DNA of 15,649 nucleotides. Origin: an uncultured Bacteroidales bacterium (lineage in GTDB: Bacteria > Bacteroidota > Bacteroidia > Bacteroidales > P3). The notes under the pieces are model-generated. The model made no database searches. It had not been told where the DNA came from and saw nothing but the letters and a program-made list of their open reading frames with translations. The stretch is from NCBI GenBank assembly GCA_937906975.1, contig CALCUN010000086.1, forward strand, positions 1 through 15,649, read 5' to 3'. The position numbers were made by a program, and so were the translations under genes. Positions within the stretch are counted from its first letter, which is position 1, and every line of letters starts with the position of its first letter. Positions 1-6,344 of this stretch are shown piece by piece.

Positions 1-1
1 A

Positions 2-541
2 GATGCAAGCATACTAATCAAAGAAGGCGATAAATACATAAACCGTCAATTCTTTGTAACCAAAGACAAAGTAGAATACTATGACAAAGCCCACCTTTTC
101 TGCCTTTCAAAAGAACCAAAAGTAGTTAGCAAAGGCAATCAAGAACAAATAGTAGAATATAAAGGTTGGCGATTTAAACTTTTAACCTGCTATGACCTAC
201 GTTTTCCACAATGGGCAAGAAATACCTATACACAAGAAAAAGGATACGACTACGATGTGTTGATATACGTAGCAAGTTGGGCAGATGATAGAATCAATCA
301 TTGGGAAATGCTATTACCAGCCCGAGCAATAGAAAATCAAGCATACGTATTAGGCTCCAATCGCACAGGCATAGACCATAAAGGCTACACCTACAAAGGA
401 GCATCAATAGCAATAAACTATCAAGGTGACACAATAGTAAGAGCAAAAGACAACAGCGAAGAAATTATCTATGCAACCCTTGATAAAGACACATTAAACG
501 AATATCGCAAGAAATTCCCTGTTGCATTAGATTGGGATTAA
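2..541 (+). CDS. Omega-amidase / nitrilase-family amidohydrolase, 5' end missing
   Basis: The frame is open from base 2, so the gene begins before the window and about 179 C-terminal residues are visible. A carbon-nitrogen hydrolase of the Nit2/YafV omega-amidase type is indicated by YDKAHLF, whose Lys (visible residue 29) fits the catalytic lysine, and by CYDLRFP, with the nucleophilic Cys at bases 188-190. The third catalytic residue, a glutamate, would lie upstream of the window. The later ASWADDR, WEMLLPARAIENQAYVLGSNRTG and YKGAS segments are also typical. Family members deaminate alpha-ketoglutaramate or alpha-ketosuccinamate in the cytoplasm, a metabolite-repair role. The GTG at 257 is internal, after the catalytic Cys, and is not the start. 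The gene ends at TAA and runs into a hairpin terminator shared with the convergent minus-strand unit. The family call is firm; the exact substrate is inferred. Confidence 0.9.
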   Translation, partial: DASILIKEGDKYINRQFFVTKDKVEYYDKAHLFCLSKEPKVVSKGNQEQIVEYKGWRFKLLTCYDLRFPQWARNTYTQEKGYDYDVLIYVASWADDRINHWEMLLPARAIENQAYVLGSNRTGIDHKGYTYKGASIAINYQGDTIVRAKDNSEEIIYATLDKDTLNEYRKKFPVALDWD

Positions 542-550
542 AAAATAGAA

Positions 551-580
551 AGAGGCGGTTTGAGAAATTCAATCGCCTCT
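551..580. terminator. Bidirectional intrinsic terminator
   Basis: AGAGGCGGTT (551-560) pairs with AATCGCCTCT (571-580), a 10-bp stem with one G-T wobble and a 10-base loop. An A-rich run lies just before it (541-550) and a T-rich run just after (581-589), so it can work in both directions. It sits between the convergent amidase gene (stop 541) and the btuG-like gene (stop 604), and would end both transcripts. Confidence 0.8.
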
Positions 581-603
581 TTTGTTGTTAAGTATATAAT
601 GAG

Positions 604-1677
604 TTATTTTTTGCTGATTACTTTTGTTGGGCAGGTGAAGGTTTCAAAGTCTAATACGTAATTGCCTGCGTAATCAAACACAAAACATCTGCCGTTTGAT
701 GAGTAGTCTTTTGCGTCTGTGATGAAGATATTATTTTCATCGTGAGAGATTTTATAAGGACTCATTATTGATTTATCTGCTGGCATATTTGCAATGAACT
801 CTTCCGCTGCTGCGTTCAAGTTGTTGGTAGGGATAGTCTTATAAGATGTTGTATAAGTGGCGTAATCGGTGTTTGTGAAAATGATTTTGTCGCCTACTAT
901 ATCGAAAGAGTTGATGCTTATATTTGCTCTTTCTTCTATTTCATCTGTTTGAGTATTTATCTTTATAAGTTCTTGTGGAATATCTCCATAGTTTCCTCTT
1001 ATTTGTGCGTAGATGTATCCGTCTTTTGCTATCATATTTCCTGGGTTTATGCCAGCTTCTATGGTTTTTATCAGATTTAAAGTTTCCAAGTCGTAAACTT
1101 CTACTTTGTTATCATAGTTTGGATAGTCCAATCCTCCGTTGCAAGCAACGTATAGTTTGCCATTGCTAATTGCCATTTGCTCAGGATTTCTACCTTGTGT
1201 AGTTATAGTTTTATCTATCTTATTTGTTTGTAGATTTATTATGCAAATGTGTCCATCAAAGCAAGATACATATCCGTAAGCTCCTTCTGTTACTATGTTT
1301 CTTGGTTGAGGATTTTCGCTTGTTGTAATAGGGATAAGTGCAAGTTTTTTGCAAGTGCGTTTGTTTACTGACATTACGCAGTTGCTACCTGTAACAACGA
1401 TGTATAGATTACCCAAAGTCTCCGTCATATCATTTGTTGTTTCGCCAAGTCCTTGTCCGTTTATGCTTTGGAATAGGTCGATAGTGTTGCTTTGCTTTAC
1501 TATGTCGTAAAAGTCAAGAGAGGAATTGTTTCTTCCCATAGTACCTTCACATAATACATAATAGCCTTTGCCTAATTGGGTAGGAGTGTTTGTGTCGTCT
1601 TCTCCTGGTTTTGATTCGCAAGCGCAAAAACTTGCTAATAAAGTGAATAATACGCTTAAATTAAATAGTTTTTTCAT
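604..1677 (-). CDS. btuG: BtuG-like surface lipoprotein, beta-propeller (DUF5074/YncE-like)
   Basis: A 357-residue protein with a lipoprotein signal: Lys-Lys, a hydrophobic stretch to about residue 17, then FCAC, with Cys20 the likely lipidated residue. It is followed by an acidic, flexible stretch (ESKPGEDD), as in Bacteroidota lipoproteins exported to the cell surface. The rest repeats beta-propeller blades of the YncE type, for example VSVNKR..KLALIPI, ICIINLQTNKIDKTI, VEVYDLETLNLIKTIEAG and ELIKINTQTDEI, each alternating with GxLYV-like strands. In Bacteroides, BtuG proteins of this architecture bind cobalamin tightly at the surface and hand it to BtuB. Here the gene lies 14 bases behind a BtuB-type receptor under a cobalamin riboswitch, which makes the same role likely. 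Fold and localisation come from the sequence, B12 binding from context. Alternatively it is a generic DUF5074 surface protein. Confidence 0.8.
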   Translation of the reverse strand: MKKLFNLSVLFTLLASFCACESKPGEDDTNTPTQLGKGYYVLCEGTMGRNNSSLDFYDIVKQSNTIDLFQSINGQGLGETTNDMTETLGNLYIVVTGSNCVMSVNKRTCKKLALIPITTSENPQPRNIVTEGAYGYVSCFDGHICIINLQTNKIDKTITTQGRNPEQMAISNGKLYVACNGGLDYPNYDNKVEVYDLETLNLIKTIEAGINPGNMIAKDGYIYAQIRGNYGDIPQELIKINTQTDEIEERANISINSFDIVGDKIIFTNTDYATYTTSYKTIPTNNLNAAAEEFIANMPADKSIMSPYKISHDENNIFITDAKDYSSNGRCFVFDYAGNYVLDFETFTCPTKVISKK

Positions 1678-1691
1678 ATTTTTTTATGTTT

Positions 1692-3683
1692 TTAAAATTT
1701 GTATTTTATGCTTAAATTGTAGTTTCTTCCACACATCGGATAACTCTTTATTATCTCATATTGCTCGTTTGTTAGGTTGTTGCAAGAGAGTTTTACTTCC
1801 CATTGCTTGATTGTTTTGCTAAGGCTTAGAGAGTGTTCGCAATATGCGGGTAGGGAGTTTCTTTCTGTGTTTTGATTCATTGTATATCTTTTTCCAACTG
1901 CGGAGAGGGTGTAGGCAAATGATAGTTTTCTTAGGCTTATGCTTGCAATAACGCTTCCGCTATGACGTGGTGTGTATTGTATTTGGTGTAGATAGGTGTT
2001 GCTGTTTTTGTCGCTGTCAATGGCTTTTTGAAAATTGTAAATAGTGTTAATATTTATTTTTATATTTTCTTGATTTACAAATCTCTCACTTGTGTAGTTT
2101 AATTTTAATTCTAAGCCATCTATGACTACTTGTCCATAGTTTACCATGCTCCAAACAAATAGGTTGTTTCTTGGTACGGCTACGATTTTGTCGGTTACAT
2201 TGTTGTGATATAGGTCTATTCCTAAGTAGATGTTGTGATAGTTTAGGCTGCCAAATTGTTTGAAGTATGCAGCGTGTAGATTGTATTGCTGTGCTTTTTC
2301 TGGTTTTAGGTTTGGCTCTCCAACGATGTTATAATATAGGTCGTTGAAGGTTGGAATACGGAAAATGTCTTTGTAGAAAATACTCACCTCATAGCAGTTG
2401 TCTTTTAGCAATAGGCTAACAAATGGACTGAAATGGCTTTGCGATTCAAAGGTTTTATGAAGTGTAGCCCAATCTTTTGTGTAGGTGTGAAGTAGATTAA
2501 AGTCTAATCTTATTTTTTTGAGTTTAAATGCAGAGGTTATTGCAGAGAGTGAACTGAAGCGAAGAGGGTCAAATTCGTAGTTGTTTTTTGCTTTTAGAGA
2601 GTTGAGCGAAAGGTCGTTTGTTAGCGAGAAACAAATGTTTTTATTCTTGTTTTGCCAAGCTAAGATGTTGTTGTAGTATAGTTCTTTTTGGTTGTAAATA
2701 TCTTCTTGAAAGCCTTGAGAGTTATTGTAGTAAGGATCGAGGTATCGAGTGTGGTTTGAAGAAATTTTTAGGTGGGTTTTGTATGATAGGTTGTCGGAAA
2801 AATGATGTGTGAAGACGCTTTGTAAAAACAAGTCTTTGTTCCAAAGTCTTTGAGCAGAGTTTAAATAATATAGGGTAGTAGGACCTGGTAAACCTTTTGC
2901 GTCATAGTAGAAATAAAGCTTTGTTTTAAGAGAGGATTTCTTTGAAAAATTTGCGTAAATATTAGATTCAATTTTGGCAGATAATAGGTCGTTGTTTGCT
3001 CTTCTTTCTATTGAAGTGCTATCGTTTATTCTATCTCCATAATGAAGAGTGTAAGGATATGAACCTTCATAGTTTACAAATTCGGAGTTAATGTTAAATA
3101 TAAGTTTATCGTTAATCTTCTTATTTATATTGGCATTTATGTTGAAAAGATTGAAACTGCCATAAGAAAGTGATATGTCTCCATTTGTTTTTGACTCATC
3201 GCTAAAACTTGGTTGTGTGGTTGTGATTGATAAGACACTTCCGCTTGCAAGACTTCTTGCTGTTTGCATATTCATTATGCGATTGCCATTGTCAAGGCTT
3301 AATTCTTCAATGTTGTTTACTGAGAATTTTGAAAGGTCTATTTGTCCGTTTTGACTATTGCTTACACTCACTCCATCGTAAATCAGGTTTGTGTGCATTG
3401 AGCCTAAGCCTCGCACCGAAATGGTCTTTAATCCATTTGCTCCACCATAGTCTTTGATTGTTACTCCTGGAAGAAACTTTGCTGCTTGCCCAATGTCATA
3501 AACGGAAAGCTTTTTTAGATTTTCTTTTTCTATTTTGTGAGAGGAGGTTTGTTGGTTGTAGTTTTCCAAAGTGGAATCTATAACTTCAAAGCCCTCGAGA
3601 GTAATTACTCGAAGTGTGTCTTGTGATTGTAGAGCACAAGAATAGATGATTGATACTAATATTGCTATAATTCTTCTGTTCAT
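1692..3683 (-). CDS. btuB: TonB-dependent outer-membrane receptor, BtuB-type cobalamin transporter
   Basis: A 663-residue outer-membrane receptor. Residues 1-20 form a Sec signal peptide with likely cleavage before QDTLR. A plug domain covers roughly residues 30-150, with LSVYDIGQAAKFLPGVTIKDYGG, KTISVRGLGS and NLIYDGVSVSNSQNG. The remainder has the alternating pattern of a 22-strand beta-barrel and ends in an aromatic (YKF), as needed for BAM assembly. A TonB box is probably in or near the ITLEGFEVID stretch (about residues 28-37) but is not a clear consensus. The length matches BtuB-like receptors and is much shorter than SusC. There is no carboxypeptidase-like N-terminal domain, also unlike SusC. 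The cobalamin riboswitch directly upstream gives the substrate as cobalamin or another corrinoid. It is the first gene of a two-gene unit with the BtuG-like lipoprotein. ATG at 3683 is supported by an AAAGGA sequence 7 bases upstream. Confidence 0.88.
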   Translation of the reverse strand: MNRRIIAILVSIIYSCALQSQDTLRVITLEGFEVIDSTLENYNQQTSSHKIEKENLKKLSVYDIGQAAKFLPGVTIKDYGGANGLKTISVRGLGSMHTNLIYDGVSVSNSQNGQIDLSKFSVNNIEELSLDNGNRIMNMQTARSLASGSVLSITTTQPSFSDESKTNGDISLSYGSFNLFNINANINKKINDKLIFNINSEFVNYEGSYPYTLHYGDRINDSTSIERRANNDLLSAKIESNIYANFSKKSSLKTKLYFYYDAKGLPGPTTLYYLNSAQRLWNKDLFLQSVFTHHFSDNLSYKTHLKISSNHTRYLDPYYNNSQGFQEDIYNQKELYYNNILAWQNKNKNICFSLTNDLSLNSLKAKNNYEFDPLRFSSLSAITSAFKLKKIRLDFNLLHTYTKDWATLHKTFESQSHFSPFVSLLLKDNCYEVSIFYKDIFRIPTFNDLYYNIVGEPNLKPEKAQQYNLHAAYFKQFGSLNYHNIYLGIDLYHNNVTDKIVAVPRNNLFVWSMVNYGQVVIDGLELKLNYTSERFVNQENIKININTIYNFQKAIDSDKNSNTYLHQIQYTPRHSGSVIASISLRKLSFAYTLSAVGKRYTMNQNTERNSLPAYCEHSLSLSKTIKQWEVKLSCNNLTNEQYEIIKSYPMCGRNYNLSIKYKF

Positions 3684-3688
3684 AATTT

Positions 3689-3707
3689 AGTCCTTTCCTC
3701 GAAGACT
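3689..3707 (-). promoter_or_regulatory. Hairpin enclosing the btuB Shine-Dalgarno
   Basis: On the minus strand AGTCTT (3707-3702) can pair with GGGACT-like bases AGGACT (3694-3689), giving six pairs including one G-U. The GAGGAAAGGA ribosome-binding sequence (3700-3691) falls in the loop and 3' arm. It lies between the aptamer and the ATG, so it could be the expression platform of a translation-controlling riboswitch. The hairpin and SD are seen; the regulatory role is inferred. Confidence 0.5.
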
Positions 3708-3727
3708 GAATTTCTTTTTTAATATTA

Positions 3728-3898
3728 GCACGGCAGGTCTTCTGACTTGTTCTCTTGAATAACGCCTTCCCATTTCAAAAACAGTGGCTAAGATTGTCAT
3801 TCAAATATATTAGAACTTACAGCAGCGGGACTGTTCAGGATTCTCACCTGATTCCCTTTTAATCGCTTTGCAAAAACCTCACAATAGCGAACCGTTGC
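3728..3898 (-). ncRNA. Cobalamin riboswitch
   Basis: Read on the minus strand, the conserved aptamer elements occur in order: GCAACGG as the 5' P1 strand (3898-3892), GGTGAGAATCC (3848-3838), CAGTCCCGCTGCTGTAAG (about 3834-3817), the B12 box GCCACTG (3788-3782), GGGAAGGCG (3771-3763) and AAGACCTGCCG (3741-3731). P1 closes as GCA-A-CGG with CCGTGC (3733-3728), with one bulged A. This is an adenosylcobalamin-class leader. Bound cobalamin should switch off the downstream btuB-btuG pair. There is no terminator with a T-run between aptamer and ATG, which favours control of translation. The predicted transcription start, about 3897, coincides with the first base of P1. Confidence 0.96.
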
Positions 3899-3903
3899 GA
3901 GTG

Positions 3904-3934
3904 CAAAAGTAGAATAAAATTTTAATTCAACAAA
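3904..3934 (-). promoter_or_regulatory. Bacteroidota-type promoter of the riboswitch-btuB unit
   Basis: On the minus strand TTTG (3934-3931) and TACTTTTG (3911-3904) match the -33 TTTG and -7 TAnnTTTG elements, separated by 19 bases. The start expected about 7 bases downstream falls at the first base of the aptamer. Confidence 0.75.
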
Positions 3935-3963
3935 ATTTGTTTCAATTTTTTTAGTTTTTTTTC

Positions 3964-3991
3964 TTTGGTTTAAAAATTTGTTATAAGTTTG
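3964..3991 (+). promoter_or_regulatory. Bacteroidota-type promoter of the DUF349 gene
   Basis: TTTG (3964-3967) and TAAGTTTG (3984-3991) match -33/-7 elements with a 16-base spacer. The predicted leader is about 42 nt before ATG 4040. It is divergent from, and close to, the riboswitch promoter. Confidence 0.6.
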
Positions 3992-4039
3992 CAAAAAAAA
4001 TAGAGATTAAATTAACTAACAACTTTTAAATTTTATCGT

Positions 4040-5836
4040 ATGAGCGATTTAATGAATGCTTCAGAAAATCTTGTTGAGCAAGATGAAAAAATACAGCAAC
4101 CTATTGAAGAAACCGTTGAACAGGTAACACCAAATTATCAAGAGTTTGGTAGAGAAGAATTGTTGAAAGAGTTTCAAACTCTGCTAAGTGCAAATGATTT
4201 TGAATTGTTAAAACAAAGAGCCAACGTAATTAAAAAGATTTTTGATGAGAAAAGTAAAGAAGTTTACGCAAAGGCTTTGGAACAATTCTTGGAAGAGGGT
4301 GGAAATAAGGAAGATTATAAAAACGAATTAGACCAATTAGATATAGACTTCCGTAAACTATATGGTGAATATAGAGAAAGAAGACAAAAATTCTTGGAAA
4401 AACAAGAACAAGATAAAGTAGATAATTTAGAAAAAAAGAAAGCTGTTCTTGAAGAGTTGAGAGAACTTTTACAACAAGAAGGCTCTTTGAAAGAAATCTA
4501 CGATACATTTAATCAAATTCAAACAAAATGGAAAGAAATTGGTGCTGTGCCTCGCTCAGATGCTAATTTCTTGTGGGAGTCTTATCATTTCTTAATTGAA
4601 AAGTTCTATGATAAGGTGAAAATCAATAGAGAACTTTTGGAAATAGGAATGAAAAAGAAAATTGCTCTTTGTGAGAGAGTGGAAAGTCTGTTGTTAGAGC
4701 CTTCTATCAATGATTCTTTCCGTCAATTGCAAGAATGTCATCAATTATGGAAAGAAATAGGAAGGGTTTCTGCTGATAAGAGCGATGAGATTTGGGAAAG
4801 ATTTAAAAAGGCTTCTGATGCTGTAAACAAACGTTGCCAAGAACATTATGAAAAGATAAGAGAGGAACAAAACAATAACCTTTTGGCAAAAACAGCTTTG
4901 TGCGAAAAGCTTGAAGAGTTGTTGAAAGCAGAACGTGTAACAGCAAAACAATGGAATGAAGTAACTCTTGGCGTTAATGAATTGTTTGAGCTATGGAAAA
5001 CAATAGGACCTGTTCCAAAAGAAGATAATGAAAAAATTTGGGATAGATTTAAAAAGACTATTGATAAGTTCTATGAGGACAAAAAAGATGCGTTTGCGAA
5101 AATGAAAGAATCGCAAGATGAAAACTATCAAAAGAAGGTAGAACTTTGTCTTCAAGCAGAAGTGATTGCAGAAAGAAACGATTGGAAACGTGCAACTGAA
5201 GATTTGTTGAAATTGCAAGAGGAATGGAAAAATATTGGCTATGTTGCAAAAAAACAATCTGATAAATTGTGGCTACGTTTTCGTGAGGCTTGTGATAAAT
5301 TCTTTGAAAGAAAATCTCAAGACTATCAAAATCGTAAACAATCTGAGAGTGAAAATATAGCAAAGAAAGAGGCTTTAATTCAAGCTGTGAAAGAGTTTTC
5401 TTTTACCGAAGATAAGCAACATAATTTAGATGTTATAAAGGATTTTCAACGTCAATGGGCAGAAGTAGGCTATGTTTCAACTTCAGAAAGAAATAGATTA
5501 TATGCAGAATTTCGTAAGGCTATTGATGCTCATTTCGATAAACTTCAAATGGATTCAATGGAATCTAATTTGAATAACTATAAAATGAGATTGGAATCTG
5601 TAGATGGTAAGAGAAATATCTCAAGAGAGAAGAAAGAATTTATGGATCAAATTCAAAGATTACAAAACGATTTGAACGTTTGGGAGAATAATCTTGGATT
5701 TTTAGCAAGTAGCAAACAAGCAGACTTGTTGAAAGCAGAATTTGATAAGAAAATAGAAAAAGCAAAGGCAGAAATTCAACTTCTAAAAGCAAAAGTAAAA
5801 TTGTTGGAAGAAAGTGAAAATTCAAAAAATGAATAA
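4040..5836 (+). CDS. DUF349 protein with five helical repeats
   Basis: A 598-residue, highly charged, almost wholly alpha-helical cytoplasmic protein with no signal peptide. After an acidic N-terminus (residues 1-35), the repeat W-x-x-(I/V)-G-x-V followed by a W/Y-x-x-F-(K/R) helix occurs five times, with WKEIG/WKTIG/WKNIG/WAEVG cores at about residues 164, 237, 319, 396 and 473, spaced 73-82 residues. These are DUF349 repeats. The last ~90 residues are predicted coiled coil (EKKEFMDQIQRLQNDLNVWENNL and the Lys/Glu-rich end). DUF349 proteins are common in Bacteroidota, often next to housekeeping genes, and have no established biochemical role that I can state. The regular repeats suggest a scaffold or nucleic-acid-associated protein, which is speculation. 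It has its own promoter, and a hairpin over its stop codon makes it a single-gene unit. Confidence 0.9.
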   Translation: MSDLMNASENLVEQDEKIQQPIEETVEQVTPNYQEFGREELLKEFQTLLSANDFELLKQRANVIKKIFDEKSKEVYAKALEQFLEEGGNKEDYKNELDQLDIDFRKLYGEYRERRQKFLEKQEQDKVDNLEKKKAVLEELRELLQQEGSLKEIYDTFNQIQTKWKEIGAVPRSDANFLWESYHFLIEKFYDKVKINRELLEIGMKKKIALCERVESLLLEPSINDSFRQLQECHQLWKEIGRVSADKSDEIWERFKKASDAVNKRCQEHYEKIREEQNNNLLAKTALCEKLEELLKAERVTAKQWNEVTLGVNELFELWKTIGPVPKEDNEKIWDRFKKTIDKFYEDKKDAFAKMKESQDENYQKKVELCLQAEVIAERNDWKRATEDLLKLQEEWKNIGYVAKKQSDKLWLRFREACDKFFERKSQDYQNRKQSESENIAKKEALIQAVKEFSFTEDKQHNLDVIKDFQRQWAEVGYVSTSERNRLYAEFRKAIDAHFDKLQMDSMESNLNNYKMRLESVDGKRNISREKKEFMDQIQRLQNDLNVWENNLGFLASSKQADLLKAEFDKKIEKAKAEIQLLKAKVKLLEESENSKNE

Positions 5837-5850
5837 AATTTTTGAATTTT
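5817..5850 (+). terminator. Terminator-like hairpin spanning the DUF349 stop codon
   Basis: AAAATTCAAAAA (5817-5828) pairs perfectly with TTTTTGAATTTT (5839-5850), 12 bp with a 10-base loop that contains the TAA (5834-5836). The stem is almost all A-T, so it is a weak terminator by itself, and may instead protect the 3' end. Confidence 0.5.
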
Positions 5851-5875
5851 GCATTGCTGTCTAAGAGAAATGTTG

Positions 5876-5883
5876 TATCTTTG
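5876..5883 (+). promoter_or_regulatory. -7 element of the L31 promoter
   Basis: TATCTTTG matches TAnnTTTG exactly. ATTG at 5853-5856, 19 bases upstream, is a weak -33 candidate. The predicted start near 5890 gives a 65-nt leader containing the 5914-5939 hairpin. Confidence 0.6.
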
Positions 5884-5913
5884 CAAACCGAAATTAAAAT
5901 AATGTTTAACAAT

Positions 5914-5939
5914 CCGTTTAGTAAAAATGGGCTAAACGG
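5914..5939 (+). promoter_or_regulatory. Leader hairpin in the rpmE2 mRNA
   Basis: CCGTTTAG (5914-5921) pairs perfectly with CTAAACGG (5932-5939) around a 10-base loop TAAAAATGGG. It lies wholly inside the predicted 5' leader, 15 bases before the ATG, and has no T-run after it, so it is not a terminator. Ribosomal protein mRNAs often carry such structures for autogenous control. That role is inferred. Confidence 0.5.
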
Positions 5940-5954
5940 CAAAAAAATTAAAAA

Positions 5955-6215
5955 ATGAAAAAAGATATTCATCCAAAGACTTATAGACTTTGTGCCTTTA
6001 AGGATATGTCTAATGAACAAGTGTTCATAACAAGAAGTTGTGCTAATTCAAAAGAAGAAATAGAAATAGACGGAGTTTCTTATCCGTTAATCAAAATGGA
6101 AATTTCTAATACTTCTCACCCTTTCTTTACTGGTAAGGTTAAGTTAGTGGATACAGCAGGACGTGTAGATAAGTTTATGAATAAATATAAAAATAGAAAA
6201 AGCCTCATAAAATAA
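5955..6215 (+). CDS. rpmE2: 50S ribosomal protein L31, type B
   Basis: An 86-residue basic protein beginning [20 protein letters not shown], with [28 protein letters not shown] and [14 protein letters not shown], all diagnostic for L31. The length is that of the long type B form. The two cysteines (residues 13 and 29) are not arranged as the CxxC zinc pair of type A, so this is the zinc-independent version. L31 lies on the surface of the large subunit and bridges to the small subunit. The gene stands alone between its own -7 element and a strong terminator. In organisms with both forms, type B replaces the zinc form under zinc limitation; in Bacteroidota it is often the only L31, so no zinc control should be assumed. 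Confidence 0.96.
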   Translation: MKKDIHPKTYRLCAFKDMSNEQVFITRSCANSKEEIEIDGVSYPLIKMEISNTSHPFFTGKVKLVDTAGRVDKFMNKYKNRKSLIK

Positions 6216-6236
6216 TTTTTTTGACGCTTGAATGAT

Positions 6237-6276
6237 AAAAAAACGTTCTAGACTGAAAAGTTAGAACGTTTTTTTA
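6237..6276 (+). terminator. Intrinsic terminator after rpmE2
   Basis: AAACGTTCTA (6241-6250) pairs with TAGAACGTTT (6262-6271), extended by A-T pairs from the preceding A-run (6237-6240), around an 11-base loop. A T-run continues to 6275. It separates rpmE2 from the next operon. Confidence 0.9.
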
Positions 6277-6296
6277 TTTATTGCTGATATTTTTTG

Positions 6297-6304
6297 TATT
6301 TTTG
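6297..6304 (+). promoter_or_regulatory. -7 element of the glmU-like/lon operon
   Basis: TATTTTTG matches TAnnTTTG. No convincing -33 TTTG is seen. The predicted start near 6311 gives a 34-nt leader. A GGAGAG sequence lies 7 bases before ATG 6345. Confidence 0.55.
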
Positions 6305-6344
6305 TAGCATAAATTGAAATTAAAAATAAAAAAATAGGAGAGAT

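Noticed and set aside
257..541. Independent 94-residue protein starting at GTG 257
   Set aside because: The same frame is open back to base 2 and encodes the nitrilase catalytic Lys and Cys upstream, so this is just the end of the larger gene.
3797..3994. 65-codon minus-strand frame across the B12 leader
   Set aside because: It runs through the conserved riboswitch aptamer and begins upstream of the predicted transcription start, so it would not be translated.
5640..6020. 126-codon minus-strand frame between the DUF349 gene and rpmE2
   Set aside because: It spans a terminator, a promoter and two genes on the other strand and encodes only Phe/Leu-rich sequence mirrored from Lys/Glu codons.
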